Below are positions 1 to 8,725 of a stretch of 35,875 nucleotides of DNA, piece by piece. Source of the stretch: Flavobacteriaceae bacterium. GTDB taxonomy: Bacteria > Bacteroidota > Bacteroidia > Flavobacteriales > Flavobacteriaceae. The translations under genes and the position numbers were made by a program. Where the stretch lies: the NCBI GenBank assembly GCA_947371275.1, contig CANBOV010000025.1:1-35875 (forward strand), written 5' to 3'. The notes below the pieces were generated by a model that did no database searches, was not told the origin of the DNA, and saw nothing but the letters and a program-made list of their open reading frames with translations. Positions within the stretch are counted from its first letter, which is position 1; every line of letters starts with the position of its first letter.

Positions 1-597
1 AAAATCATTCGGAGGGTCATTGGAAAATTTGCTAATTCGTGGGGGTTTGGCTTTGATTTTGGCTTACAATATGAAAAAGACGATTGGCATTATGGCATGA
101 TGTTGCGCGACATTACTACTACCTATAATGTATGGGCAATCGATGAAGACAAATACAATGCTATTAAAGATGCGGTAGCGGGGCAAAATCAAGCACCGCC
201 GGAGAGTACCGAAATCACTTTACCTAAAGCACAATTGGGAATCTCTAGAAAATTTGAATTTGATTATGATTATACCTTATTGGCAGCGGTGAATCTTAAC
301 ATGCAATTTGCCCGTACTAATGCGATTTTTGGTTCTGATGCTCTGAGTATTGATCCCGCTTTGGGATTTGACTTTGGTTATACTGATTTAGTATTTCTTA
401 GAGCTGGAGTGGGTAATTTTCAAAAAGTGGAGCAAATCGACGGAACTAAGAAAGTAAATTTTCAACCTAACATAGGATTAGGGTTTAAGTATAAAGGCAT
501 TGAAGTGGATTATGCTTTGACGGATTTGGGCGATCAGAGTGCGGCTTTATACTCAAATATATTTTCGGTTAAGGTGGATTTGAGTGTCTTTAGATAA
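1..597 (+). CDS. PorV/PorQ-family outer membrane beta-barrel protein, 5'-truncated by the window edge
   Basis: The reading frame is open from base 1 to the TAA at 595-597, so the Met codons at 97 and 100 are internal and the start lies outside the window. The visible 198 residues alternate polar and hydrophobic positions with many Gly and aromatic residues (for example GFGFDFGLQY, LGFDFGYTDLVFLRAGVG and IGLGFKYKGIEVDYALTDLG). This is typical of FadL-like barrels of the PorV/PorQ group that act with the type IX secretion system. The protein ends in a barrel-type terminus, VKVDLSVFR. The family name is a recognition from sequence style. A specific T9SS role, such as the paralogue often called PorV2, is inference. 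The next gene begins 17 bases downstream on the same strand, so the two are probably co-transcribed. Confidence 0.7.
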   Translation, partial: KIIRRVIGKFANSWGFGFDFGLQYEKDDWHYGMMLRDITTTYNVWAIDEDKYNAIKDAVAGQNQAPPESTEITLPKAQLGISRKFEFDYDYTLLAAVNLNMQFARTNAIFGSDALSIDPALGFDFGYTDLVFLRAGVGNFQKVEQIDGTKKVNFQPNIGLGFKYKGIEVDYALTDLGDQSAALYSNIFSVKVDLSVFR

Positions 598-614
598 ACT
601 ATAAAAACAAGAAC

Positions 615-1748
615 ATGTTTAAAAACTGCCTTCTTTTAGTGCTTTTATTCCTACTAGGAGTAACCCAGCGAGTAGACTCACAAGCCCTAGGTGAGCATGC
701 TACCGTTAGTATCCTTACTTGCCAAGAAGGCAATGAATTGTACTCCCTTTATGGGCACACCGCTATTCGGATTAAAGATGCAGCAAATGCTTTAGATGTA
801 GTATACAACTATGGTACGTTTGATTTTAACACCGAGCATTTTTATTTAAAATTTGTCAAAGGTGATTTACGCTATTTTGTCACGGCCTATGCTTATAATG
901 ATTTTTATATGGAATACACGGTGGAGAACCGTTCCATTTATGAGCAGGAACTCCGTTTAACGGTGGCACAAAAACAGTTGTTATTTGAGACCTTGAATGA
1001 GAGTTTGCAATCGGATGCTAAATATTACACCTATAAGTTTATCGACCGTAATTGCACTAATATGGTAGTGGACAAGGTGAATATGGCTTTGGGGGAAACC
1101 TGCATTGTAAAAACAACGGAACAAGATTTAAGTTACCGTCAGATTTTATTTCCTTATTTAAAAAATCACTTTTATGAAAACTTAGGGATTAATATCCTTT
1201 TTGGCTCTAAGACCGATCGTAAGGGAGAAAAATTATTTCTGCCGAATCAGTTTATGGAGAGCCTTAAAGTAGCTAAGTATCATGGAAAACTGATATCAGG
1301 CGAACCTAAAATCCTTTTAAAGGCAACACCAAAGGCAGTTGAAGGCTCACTATGGAATAACATTTACACTTTATGCCTACTGTTATTATTGCTTGTAGTA
1401 GCGCGCAAAGCATGGCTCTATCTGCTTTATTTTTCAGTACTCGGACTTCTTGGTATACTGATGACCCTTGCTGGATTTTATTCGTTACATGAAGAATTGG
1501 CAAATAATTACAATGTATTATTATTTAATCCGCTACTCCTACTAGTATTGATTTTCTATTGGACTAAAAACGTTGTATGGTTAAAAAAGACGGTACAGCT
1601 TTGTATTGTATTGGACTTGATTTATTTCATCGTATTACTAAACAAACCTAATTTGGTTATGTTTATACCTCTAATCATTTGTACGTTGCTGCTCTTATTT
1701 TATTTTTTAAGAATGGCCAATAAGCGCTTATTGACCTCGGTAAAATAG
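615..1748 (+). CDS. DUF4105 / Lnb N-terminal-domain membrane protein
   Basis: The 377-residue protein has a signal peptide (hydrophobic residues 6-16, likely cleavage after VDSQ), a periplasmic domain to about residue 240, then about four or five hydrophobic helices between residues 249 and 367. The domain carries the family's marks: a His in YGHTAIRI (His48) and a Cys in DRNCTN (Cys147). These match the proposed catalytic His/Cys of the Lnb lipoprotein N-acyltransferase family, in which DUF4105 proteins are grouped. An acyltransferase role in this organism is inference. The gene follows the PorV-like gene by 17 bases. Its last 21 bases overlap the end of the opposite-strand sugar transferase gene, and a perfect 16-base palindrome lies in its tail. 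Confidence 0.75.
   Translation: MFKNCLLLVLLFLLGVTQRVDSQALGEHATVSILTCQEGNELYSLYGHTAIRIKDAANALDVVYNYGTFDFNTEHFYLKFVKGDLRYFVTAYAYNDFYMEYTVENRSIYEQELRLTVAQKQLLFETLNESLQSDAKYYTYKFIDRNCTNMVVDKVNMALGETCIVKTTEQDLSYRQILFPYLKNHFYENLGINILFGSKTDRKGEKLFLPNQFMESLKVAKYHGKLISGEPKILLKATPKAVEGSLWNNIYTLCLLLLLLVVARKAWLYLLYFSVLGLLGILMTLAGFYSLHEELANNYNVLLFNPLLLLVLIFYWTKNVVWLKKTVQLCIVLDLIYFIVLLNKPNLVMFIPLIICTLLLLFYFLRMANKRLLTSVK
1718..1733. repeat. Perfect 16-base palindrome in the convergent gene overlap
   Basis: CAATAAGCGCTTATTG reads the same on both strands. It covers the TAA stop (1728-1730) of the minus-strand sugar transferase and lies inside the last codons of the plus-strand DUF4105 gene. As RNA it could fold into a six-base stem with a GCGC loop in both transcripts. 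It has no clear T-tract, so I do not call it an intrinsic terminator. It may also be a chance result of codon constraints on two coding strands. Confidence 0.5.
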
Positions 1749-3119
1749 AATGGTACTGAAGGTTTTGAAAACAATATTGATATCGAGAAAAAGACTTCGG
1801 TGTTTGATATAATATAAGTCATATTGTAGTTTTATCAAACTATCTTCTATCGTAGCTCCATAAGAATAATTAACTTGAGCCCAACCTGTTAAACCTGGTT
1901 TTATGACATGTCTAGTTTCATAGAAGGGCATTACTTCGGCAATTTCGTTGACGAAAACAGGACGTTCGGGTCTAGGACCAATTACGGCCATATCGCCTTT
2001 TAAGATATTAAAGAATTGGGGGAATTCATCGATACGCGACTTTCGTAATATTTTACCAAAAGGAGTAACTCTAGTATCGTTGGTTGTAGCAAAGACCGCT
2101 CCTTCTTTTTCGGCATTTTTGATCATGGTTCTGAACTTCACGATATTGAAGACTTTACCGTTCTTGCCCACTCTTTCTTGTGTATAAAAGAGGTTTCCTC
2201 TGTTCCCTATCAAATTACCCAAAAACACCAAGGGAATCAAGACAGAGCATATGCACAAGCCGAAAAGGGAGATTAACACTTCAATTAATCGCACGGCTAT
2301 AAGGTAAAGGTGATTTTGATTGCTTCGGCTGAAAGGGAAATAGCGGTAAAAATCCCTAGATACGTATTGAACAGGGATTCGTTGCGTAATGTTTTCGTAT
2401 ACTTGGGTATACTCTCTTATGATGAATCCGCTTTCAAGTAAATGAATTAATTGATTGTATAAATTAACGGTGATGCCGTCTGTTTTTTGAGAGGCAATAA
2501 CAATTTCAGAGACGGAATTTTCTTTGACGAATTTCTCTAAATTATTAATATCAATATTCTTAACTTTTACAAAGGACAATTTACTATCATCAGAACTATC
2601 GGAGTTTACATAGCCTAAAACCCTGTAATGCGGATCAACACTTTCAAGGCCGCTTACTAATTCTTTTACTTGTTCTTTATCACAAATTAAGATAACTTTC
2701 TTAAGAAATCTATTGGAGGCAAAGAAGCGAACATAAATAATTCTCCAAGTAAATAGCGCTAAGAAAACTGCAAAGAAGAAAATTACTATTTGGAGTCTGT
2801 TGGGCAGTACCGGGGTGAATATAGGAGTTAAAAGATAAAGTAATACCGTTGTAGAAGTAGTTAGCATTATACTTTTAATGATTTGGAATTGATTACTTGC
2901 TACTTGTAAATTATACATTTCAAAAACAGAGCCGATGAAATTTAGATATAATCCTAAAACGAAAGTCCAGTAAAAATTGGAAGTAGAAATAATGAAATAA
3001 TTGAAATTGAAGATAATACCAACTAGGTATAGAAAAAATAAAACAAAAACTACATCAAAAATTCTGAGCAGTATTTTTCGCTCCGATATTTCAAAGTGTA
3101 TGTCTTTATATTTGTTCAT
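1728..3119 (-). CDS. Polyprenyl-phosphate sugar-1-phosphate transferase, long WcaJ/WbaP-like form
   Basis: This 463-residue enzyme would transfer a sugar-1-phosphate from a nucleotide sugar to undecaprenyl phosphate at the inner membrane, the first step of glycan assembly. Four hydrophobic segments lie at about residues 15-133. A Rossmann-like CoA-binding-type domain follows to about 265, then a fifth membrane segment and the bacterial sugar transferase domain. The last holds FYTQERVGKNG, VKFRTM, the acidic pair in SRIDEFPQF (near residue 360) and VIGPRPERP, all classic for the family. The ATG at 3117-3119 is the only good start. The gene is last in the right-to-left series, 107 bases after the Wzy-like gene, and overlaps the DUF4105 gene tail to tail by 21 bases. 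Its base composition looks less AT-rich than the genes upstream, so it may belong to the conserved flank. The sugar transferred cannot be told from sequence. Confidence 0.9.
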   Translation of the reverse strand: MNKYKDIHFEISERKILLRIFDVVFVLFFLYLVGIIFNFNYFIISTSNFYWTFVLGLYLNFIGSVFEMYNLQVASNQFQIIKSIMLTTSTTVLLYLLTPIFTPVLPNRLQIVIFFFAVFLALFTWRIIYVRFFASNRFLKKVILICDKEQVKELVSGLESVDPHYRVLGYVNSDSSDDSKLSFVKVKNIDINNLEKFVKENSVSEIVIASQKTDGITVNLYNQLIHLLESGFIIREYTQVYENITQRIPVQYVSRDFYRYFPFSRSNQNHLYLIAVRLIEVLISLFGLCICSVLIPLVFLGNLIGNRGNLFYTQERVGKNGKVFNIVKFRTMIKNAEKEGAVFATTNDTRVTPFGKILRKSRIDEFPQFFNILKGDMAVIGPRPERPVFVNEIAEVMPFYETRHVIKPGLTGWAQVNYSYGATIEDSLIKLQYDLYYIKHRSLFLDINIVFKTFSTILFYRGQ

Positions 3120-3226
3120 AATGAATCAAAATTCAATCTTTTCTGGAGTTGCAAGTTACTAAATAATCTGAAGCTATTAGGGAATTCAAAAGAATGAATA
3201 CATTAATATTTCCTTAGGAAACGAAA

Positions 3227-4561
3227 TTATTTTTCCACCTCTTCATCGAAGGACATTTTGAGCAATGACAATGAATACACAAATGCAGGTGCTGCAATTC
3301 TCATGGCGGCATGATTGATTGTGAGCAACCAAAAAATTAAAAAACAAAACATATATATGTGTTCCTTATTATCTAGAAATAAAAATATAGGTGTAAAAAA
3401 AACGATCATTAATGCTATGATACCTAATGCGCCATGCTCTGCGATAGTTCTAGTAATTTCGTTATGAGATGTGATGATTTGTCCCGTTTGTTCGTACCTT
3501 AATTCAAGTCCTTTGGCAACACCTATACCAAATAAAGGACTGTCTAGAAAAGCATCTATTTCACTTTCCATAATTTCTTCCCTTCCTGTCAATTTACTTT
3601 CTTTTACCCTACCCATTGCATCCTGATTGGCATATCGTTTATCAATCAAACCACTAGTTTGAAGTGACGTATAAAACCATATAACACTGAATACTAGTGC
3701 CATAAAAATAAAAAGTAAATTTAATTTAAATCTACCTGAGGAATTAGAATTTTTATAAAGAAAAAACAGCAGAATTACAATCATTACGAAACCTGTTATC
3801 ATTCCACCTCTTGAAAATGTAACTAAACCTCTATAAGTAATATTACAGGCTACTATAAGATTAACAATGAAAATAATTTTATTCTTTGAATTAAAAATTA
3901 ACCTGGTAAAGAAAATAAACATCCCAATTCCCAATATGGTAGCAACCTGATTTGGTCCAAATCCTCCTGAAGTCTCACCATTTGACCCAGTACCAGTAAG
4001 TACACTCTTTAGATCGGGTGTATACAGTATTAAGTAAGAGACTGTTGAAATTATGGGGAGTCCTAATGCCAATAATAAATTATTTACTTGAGAAAAACCT
4101 ATTTTTCTATTGTAGCAATAAATAGACGACACTCCTAAACAAACAGGGCCTGAGATATTAAACATGATAGATGTTCTCAAATCGGATTCAAGATTCAAGG
4201 TTTCGGTTGCTACAAAAACACCGGGAATTAAAAGCAGTAGATAGATCCAAAAAGGAACTGAATTTTTTGAAAGTCCGCTATATAGCATACCGATCGTTAC
4301 AAAAATAATCACACCATATTTTGAGAATTCGTAAAGGATTGACCCCGAAGTCATTCTTAAAAAAACATCACTACCCACTATATACGCAGCTGCAATTAGC
4401 ACTTCATTATTTTTGTTCCCCGTTTTGAAAACATAAAAAAGTCCAAGCAAAAAAATGACCAAGCCGTATAAACTTGATAAAGGTTGTACATAATAAATAG
4501 CCACACCAATTACAATGTGTAGTAAAACGAGTAGTATATAATGACTGTCTTTAATTTTCAT
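3227..4561 (-). CDS. O-antigen ligase/polymerase family (Wzy/WaaL-like) membrane protein
   Basis: The 444-residue protein consists largely of hydrophobic helices, about ten or more. One long soluble loop sits near residues 295-380. The loop contains GREEIMESEIDAFLDSPLFG and then GIGVAKGLELRY, followed by HNEITRTIAEHGALGI, the pattern of the Wzy_C/O-antigen ligase family, where a loop His and Arg act in glycan transfer from a lipid carrier. Polymerases (Wzy) and ligases (WaaL) cannot be separated reliably by sequence. With Wza/Wzc-type genes present a polymerase is plausible. With the Wzm/Wzt exporter present a ligase is equally plausible. It overlaps the upstream GT4 gene by 11 bases (4551-4561), so translation is probably coupled. 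Confidence 0.85.
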   Translation of the reverse strand: MKIKDSHYILLVLLHIVIGVAIYYVQPLSSLYGLVIFLLGLFYVFKTGNKNNEVLIAAAYIVGSDVFLRMTSGSILYEFSKYGVIIFVTIGMLYSGLSKNSVPFWIYLLLLIPGVFVATETLNLESDLRTSIMFNISGPVCLGVSSIYCYNRKIGFSQVNNLLLALGLPIISTVSYLILYTPDLKSVLTGTGSNGETSGGFGPNQVATILGIGMFIFFTRLIFNSKNKIIFIVNLIVACNITYRGLVTFSRGGMITGFVMIVILLFFLYKNSNSSGRFKLNLLFIFMALVFSVIWFYTSLQTSGLIDKRYANQDAMGRVKESKLTGREEIMESEIDAFLDSPLFGIGVAKGLELRYEQTGQIITSHNEITRTIAEHGALGIIALMIVFFTPIFLFLDNKEHIYMFCFLIFWLLTINHAAMRIAAPAFVYSLSLLKMSFDEEVEK

Positions 4562-5630
4562 TCTCCAATAACCAAGTTAAATATTTTTCAATTACACCAT
4601 TTTTGGAATTGTTCTTCCTAATTGTTTCATATAAGGCAGCTCCAAAATTAGTTCTTAGTACTTCATTATCCATTAATTTTTTTAGATATTCGAAAAACTC
4701 GTTTGGTTCATTAACTTTTACAATAAAACCATTAGTGTTATGGTCTATAATTAAAGGGATTTCGCCTACTTTGGTTGAAAGCACGGGTTTTCTTAGTAGA
4801 CCAAACTCAATTAAAGCGACTGGAAGACCTTCTGAATCTGAAGTAAAAATCGAGATATCACATTGACTAATAATATTTTTTATATCATTTTTGGCACCAT
4901 AAATATATACTGTATGTTGAAGTTTCTTTTCAACAATAGCTTCTTTTACTTTGGTTGAATACTCATCTTCAAAATCTTTCCCTATCAAGTGGAATGTCCA
5001 TTCGGGGTCAATTTCTTTACATTTTTGAGCAACTTCTAATAATAAAAAATGATTTTTTTGCGGTCGTAAGTTTGCCAAACATACTATTCTTTTTCCTTGA
5101 CTTCCATTTAAAAAGGTAACGGGTGGTATTTCTTCATTTAATTCTGTAAAATTGGGTAAATAAATTACATTTTTACAATTCAGGTAATTTTCGGCCCAAT
5201 CTTTAAGTTGGTAATTTACTACTATAATTCCGTTAAAAAAACAGGAAGCTGCTTTTAGTATATGATTTTTTTGAGCAGTAATAAATTCACTTAACCCATT
5301 ATGATCATGCCATATAATGTTTAACTTGGGATAAATAAGTTTGGTGAGAATTGCAATGAAATAGGAACTACTATGACAATGAAGAAAATCAACATTATGA
5401 GCTTTACAATATTTTTTCAATCGAATACAAGCAGAAAAATCTATTGTTGCTTTCTTTTTTAAATATAAATAGTTGACTTTACTATTGATTTGGGTTTTTA
5501 AATCGCCCTCAGCTCTTGTAGCTATTAAACCTGAAAAATCAATTTTATCAGAAAGAGCATTCGCATAATTAACTGCCATTTTTTCGGCTCCACCAATATC
5601 GAGTGAATCAATTATCTGAACTATCCTCAT
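4551..5630 (-). CDS. Glycosyltransferase, GT4-type (GT-B fold)
   Basis: The 359-residue protein fits a retaining GT-B glycosyltransferase. The N-terminal acceptor domain begins with MRIVQIIDSLDIGGAEKMAV, the common Gly-Gly-Ala-Glu start of GT4 enzymes. The C-terminal donor domain has RIVCLANLRPQKNH and the E-x7-E type motif in SEGLPVALIEFGLL. It would act on the cytoplasmic face, adding a sugar to the lipid-linked chain. Donor and linkage are unknown. It overlaps the upstream GT4 gene by four bases (ATGA) and the downstream Wzy-like gene by 11 bases, within a run of four overlapping genes (3227-7842). Confidence 0.88.
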   Translation of the reverse strand: MRIVQIIDSLDIGGAEKMAVNYANALSDKIDFSGLIATRAEGDLKTQINSKVNYLYLKKKATIDFSACIRLKKYCKAHNVDFLHCHSSSYFIAILTKLIYPKLNIIWHDHNGLSEFITAQKNHILKAASCFFNGIIVVNYQLKDWAENYLNCKNVIYLPNFTELNEEIPPVTFLNGSQGKRIVCLANLRPQKNHFLLLEVAQKCKEIDPEWTFHLIGKDFEDEYSTKVKEAIVEKKLQHTVYIYGAKNDIKNIISQCDISIFTSDSEGLPVALIEFGLLRKPVLSTKVGEIPLIIDHNTNGFIVKVNEPNEFFEYLKKLMDNEVLRTNFGAALYETIRKNNSKNGVIEKYLTWLLENEN

Positions 5631-6745
5631 AGCTGTACTAATTTTTTAATTTCATTTTCAAATCTATCTAAAGTATACATTCTTGACCAATTTAATGCCT
5701 GCTCCACTTTTTCATTATAGCGTTTATTATCAACCAAAAGGCTTTCAATTTGAACAATATCTCGACTAAAAATCATTTCTAAAAGCAAACCCCTACTTCC
5801 ATTATCAAGCATATTGGGCACACATGAAACTTTGGTTGCTATTGGCAAGCAGCCCCAAAACATGCCTTCAGCAACAACCTTTGGCCAACCTTCACTCATT
5901 GAAGGTAAAATTACAAAATGATTTATCAAATAGGCCTGTTTCACAGATTCCTGATTTTGATTGCCTTTCAAAAAAATAAAACTATCCAGTTTATTTTGAT
6001 CAATATACTCTTCCAGCATTTTTCTTTCATTTCCTTCTCCATACAATGTTAATTGAACATTATGTCCGTTCTTATATAATTGTTCTACCAATTTTATTGC
6101 ATATAATGGTTGTTTTCCATTAGAAAGGGTACCCACAAAGAGAAATGAGATGATTCCAATTAAAGATTTAGGCTTACATTCTAATTTGTCGATTTCAAAA
6201 TAGCTAGCGGTAAAAAAGGGTTTGATATTTATCGAACTGTTTTCCCATTCACCATAAACAAGCACTTGCATGTTTTTGGTTAAAAAAGTATTGCCAAGTA
6301 TCCATTTTTGCAATTTATAGCTGAGCGGTTGTCTTGCTTTTTCATCCCAATTACCCGCATACTTTGCCGTTTTAGGTTTGTTTGGAAAAGCAATTTGAAG
6401 TAAGCAACCTAAAAGACCCATGTTTCCCGGGCAACGCAAATGAATATGATCAGCGTCTTTCATAGCTTTAAATACTTTCCAAGTCATTTTGGGTAAAGCA
6501 CACAACGTTTTAAATGTCGATTTTATACTTAGGACATTAAATTCGGGAACTACTCTAAAATCAATCTTATTTATTTGATATGCTAAGTCAATTGGCGATT
6601 TTTCTTTGATAGTCAATGGGGCGACTATGATAAATGCATCAACATAATTTAGCCAAATATTCATTTCTCGTACATAGGGCGCATAGGCAAAATATTTATC
6701 TTGCTCCTTAATGTGTTGGACATGTGTAATTACAGCAAATTTCAT
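5627..6745 (-). CDS. Glycosyltransferase, GT4-type (GT-B fold)
   Basis: The 372-residue protein has a variable N-terminal half, with DADHIHLRCPGNMGLLG near residue 95, and a recognisable donor-binding half: FLFVGTLSNGKQPLYAIKLV, LTLYGEGNERKMLEEYI and the E-x7-E type motif in SEGWPKVVAEGMFWG. This is the GT4 pattern. The N-terminal half lacks the usual GG loop, so it is a more divergent member than its neighbours. Four-base ATGA overlaps join it to the GT4 genes on both sides, which suggests coupled translation and a shared pathway. Donor and acceptor cannot be assigned. Confidence 0.85.
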   Translation of the reverse strand: MKFAVITHVQHIKEQDKYFAYAPYVREMNIWLNYVDAFIIVAPLTIKEKSPIDLAYQINKIDFRVVPEFNVLSIKSTFKTLCALPKMTWKVFKAMKDADHIHLRCPGNMGLLGCLLQIAFPNKPKTAKYAGNWDEKARQPLSYKLQKWILGNTFLTKNMQVLVYGEWENSSINIKPFFTASYFEIDKLECKPKSLIGIISFLFVGTLSNGKQPLYAIKLVEQLYKNGHNVQLTLYGEGNERKMLEEYIDQNKLDSFIFLKGNQNQESVKQAYLINHFVILPSMSEGWPKVVAEGMFWGCLPIATKVSCVPNMLDNGSRGLLLEMIFSRDIVQIESLLVDNKRYNEKVEQALNWSRMYTLDRFENEIKKLVQL

Positions 6746-7842
6746 TGAAAGATACTAGAAAAGTTATCGCAATATGTTTTGATACTATATTTTGCTAAAA
6801 AAGAGGTTCTTGCATTTTCACTCATTTGAACAATATCATCTAGCTGAAGACTATCTACTCTTTCAAATACCGCAATCATATCCACAACAGTCGGTTGAAA
6901 TATAAAACAGTCACGGCCGTCCGTCATGTAATTTGTTAATCCTGTTGTTGATGAAATAAGTAAAGGAGTTTTATTCATCATCGCTTCTAAACCTACCGTT
7001 GGTAGATTATCGACTTTAGAAGGAATAATTGCAAAATGACTCGTATTAAGGTAGGAGTCTATAAAATCATACGATAGTACCCCATGATATTTTATTCCGG
7101 TGTTATTATTAGCCATGGCAACTATTTCACTTTCCAATTGTCCGCCACCTGCGATGTTTATTACAATTTTGGAATTTGGATTAACTTCTTTGTATTTCAG
7201 GTAGGCCTCAATCATTTCTAACACCCCTTTTGACGGGTCTAATCTTCCAAGGTACGAGATGTTAATATTATTTGAATCCATAACGCTCTTAGCTACAAAA
7301 CGATCAACCATTGGGTTTAAGATTACGCTCCCTTTATTTAACTTATAAAAATTGCGCAAATCATTTTTGGCTAACTCTGAAGGACAAATGATTGTATCGC
7401 AAAATAAATAATAGAACCATTTCTTTCTTAAAAACAAAAGTTTTTGCTTGATGTTTATCCCTTTTAAATCAGTAACGATTTGATTGGACAGCGTATGGTA
7501 ATATTCATATGTTTTTACTTTTCCTAAGGAGGCAATTTTTGAAACAATGACACTTATATTACTTCCAACAAAATGCCCAATTATAACCTCTGGCTTATAC
7601 TGATAATGAATTTTAGCATACCAAAGAAAATCTTTTAATGAAGTGGGGCGTTTAGTAGTAGACCAAGAAAAAACAATGATTTCGCCATTTTCTTTCTGAA
7701 TAACTTTTTTCTCAGGAAAATAGGGATTGTGGGACATGAAAATAACTCTATGTCCTTTATCAGCAAGATCATGCGCTAAATGATAGCTCATTGCAGCAAA
7801 TGAAATCTCATTGTAATTATGGGCTATCAATATTGTTTTCAT
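6742..7842 (-). CDS. Glycosyltransferase, GT4-type (GT-B fold)
   Basis: The 366-residue protein shows the GT4 donor domain: ISYLGRLDPSKGVLEMIEAY near residue 195, INIAGGGQLESEI, KYHGVLSYD, and the acidic motif region PSKVDNLPTVGLEAMMNKTP. The N-terminal domain begins MKTILIAHNYNEISFAAMSY and contains EVIIGHFVGSN. Its ATG (7840-7842) is 14 bases after the methyltransferase stop at 7857, and its end overlaps the next GT4 gene by four bases. It is the first of three consecutive GT4 genes in transcription order. Specificity is unknown. Confidence 0.87.
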   Translation of the reverse strand: MKTILIAHNYNEISFAAMSYHLAHDLADKGHRVIFMSHNPYFPEKKVIQKENGEIIVFSWSTTKRPTSLKDFLWYAKIHYQYKPEVIIGHFVGSNISVIVSKIASLGKVKTYEYYHTLSNQIVTDLKGINIKQKLLFLRKKWFYYLFCDTIICPSELAKNDLRNFYKLNKGSVILNPMVDRFVAKSVMDSNNINISYLGRLDPSKGVLEMIEAYLKYKEVNPNSKIVINIAGGGQLESEIVAMANNNTGIKYHGVLSYDFIDSYLNTSHFAIIPSKVDNLPTVGLEAMMNKTPLLISSTTGLTNYMTDGRDCFIFQPTVVDMIAVFERVDSLQLDDIVQMSENARTSFLAKYSIKTYCDNFSSIFQ

Positions 7843-7856
7843 AAATAAAACAAGAA

Positions 7857-8699
7857 CTACTCTTTTGTTTTAGTGGCTTCGAAGTAAAGCGTGGAGCCAT
7901 TATACTGATTTAATAGGGCTTTGCTAAATTCGAAATAAAACCTAAGGGACTTAAGGTCTAAGTATGGAAATTTTTTTGCTTTAACTTTAGCATTTGAAAA
8001 TTGATTATACTCAAAAATATTCACTATATTTTCCTTAGTAAAGAAATTCAGATGCACTGGTGGTTTATCTTGATATAAGGCATCTTTTTCTCTATTAGGG
8101 TAATTGTATATTTTATCATAATTTGGCGTAGACAAAATAATTTTTCCGTTTTTATTAAGACGTTTATATGCCAATTTAATAAACAGATCTAAATCTTGCA
8201 GGTGTTCTAACACTTCCCAAAGCATGATAACATCAAATGTTTCATTTAATTCACCTATTGCTTTAAAATCACCGTTTATAGTGTTAAGTTTCAATGATTG
8301 TGACTTTTCAAATGATTCTTTATCGATTTCAACCCCTAAATATTTAATGTTTTCATCATGCTTTCTAATATAAGAACCTATTAAACCAACGCCACTACCA
8401 ATCTCAAGTACTGATTTACAGTTACTATTTAATACATTTTTTTTAAGAAGGGCTGCTCTGTGAAATCCGACTTTAATTTTTTTATTCTCTAAAAGCATAT
8501 TATACTCTACCACAGCATGGTGATTGTAGATTGCATCCTTGCTATTGTATAATTTATCATATACTTCAATAAATTCCTCTTGTGAGAAGATGGTCAAACA
8601 AAAAACCATTTTACATTTTTTGCATTGACCTAAATTATATTTCTGGTTTATGATGTCTATATCACTTTCACAAATTTTACACTTGGTATATGTACTCAT
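7857..8699 (-). CDS. Class I SAM-dependent methyltransferase with N-terminal zinc ribbon
   Basis: The 280-residue protein starts with two Cys pairs (Cys7-x2-Cys10 and Cys26-x2-Cys29), a likely structural zinc site. The SAM-binding Rossmann fold follows: motif I VLEIGSGVGLIGSYI, an acidic residue in YLGVEIDKESF, then VIMLWEVLEHLQDL and KIILSTPNYDKIY. Such zinc-ribbon plus Methyltransf_23-type proteins are common in polysaccharide loci and are presumed to methylate a sugar or the growing chain. Target and position of methylation are not visible. It sits between two GT2 genes and three GT4 genes, with small gaps of 26 and 14 bases, so it is probably in the same transcript. Confidence 0.85.
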   Translation of the reverse strand: MSTYTKCKICESDIDIINQKYNLGQCKKCKMVFCLTIFSQEEFIEVYDKLYNSKDAIYNHHAVVEYNMLLENKKIKVGFHRAALLKKNVLNSNCKSVLEIGSGVGLIGSYIRKHDENIKYLGVEIDKESFEKSQSLKLNTINGDFKAIGELNETFDVIMLWEVLEHLQDLDLFIKLAYKRLNKNGKIILSTPNYDKIYNYPNREKDALYQDKPPVHLNFFTKENIVNIFEYNQFSNAKVKAKKFPYLDLKSLRFYFEFSKALLNQYNGSTLYFEATKTKE

Positions 8700-8725
8700 A
8701 GTAATTCTATTATAGATGTTTTTTA

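Noticed and set aside
97..597. Reading the PorV-like gene as complete from the ATG at 97
   Set aside because: The frame stays open back to base 1 with barrel-like sequence, so the gene is truncated by the window rather than starting there.
1306..1503. Minus-strand open frame inside the DUF4105 gene
   Set aside because: It is antisense to the membrane-helix region of a recognised gene and has no supporting features.
3209..3221. Short inverted repeat TTTCCTTAGGAAA after the Wzy-like gene
   Set aside because: The stem is five bases with a three-base loop and no T-tract follows, so it is too weak to call a terminator.
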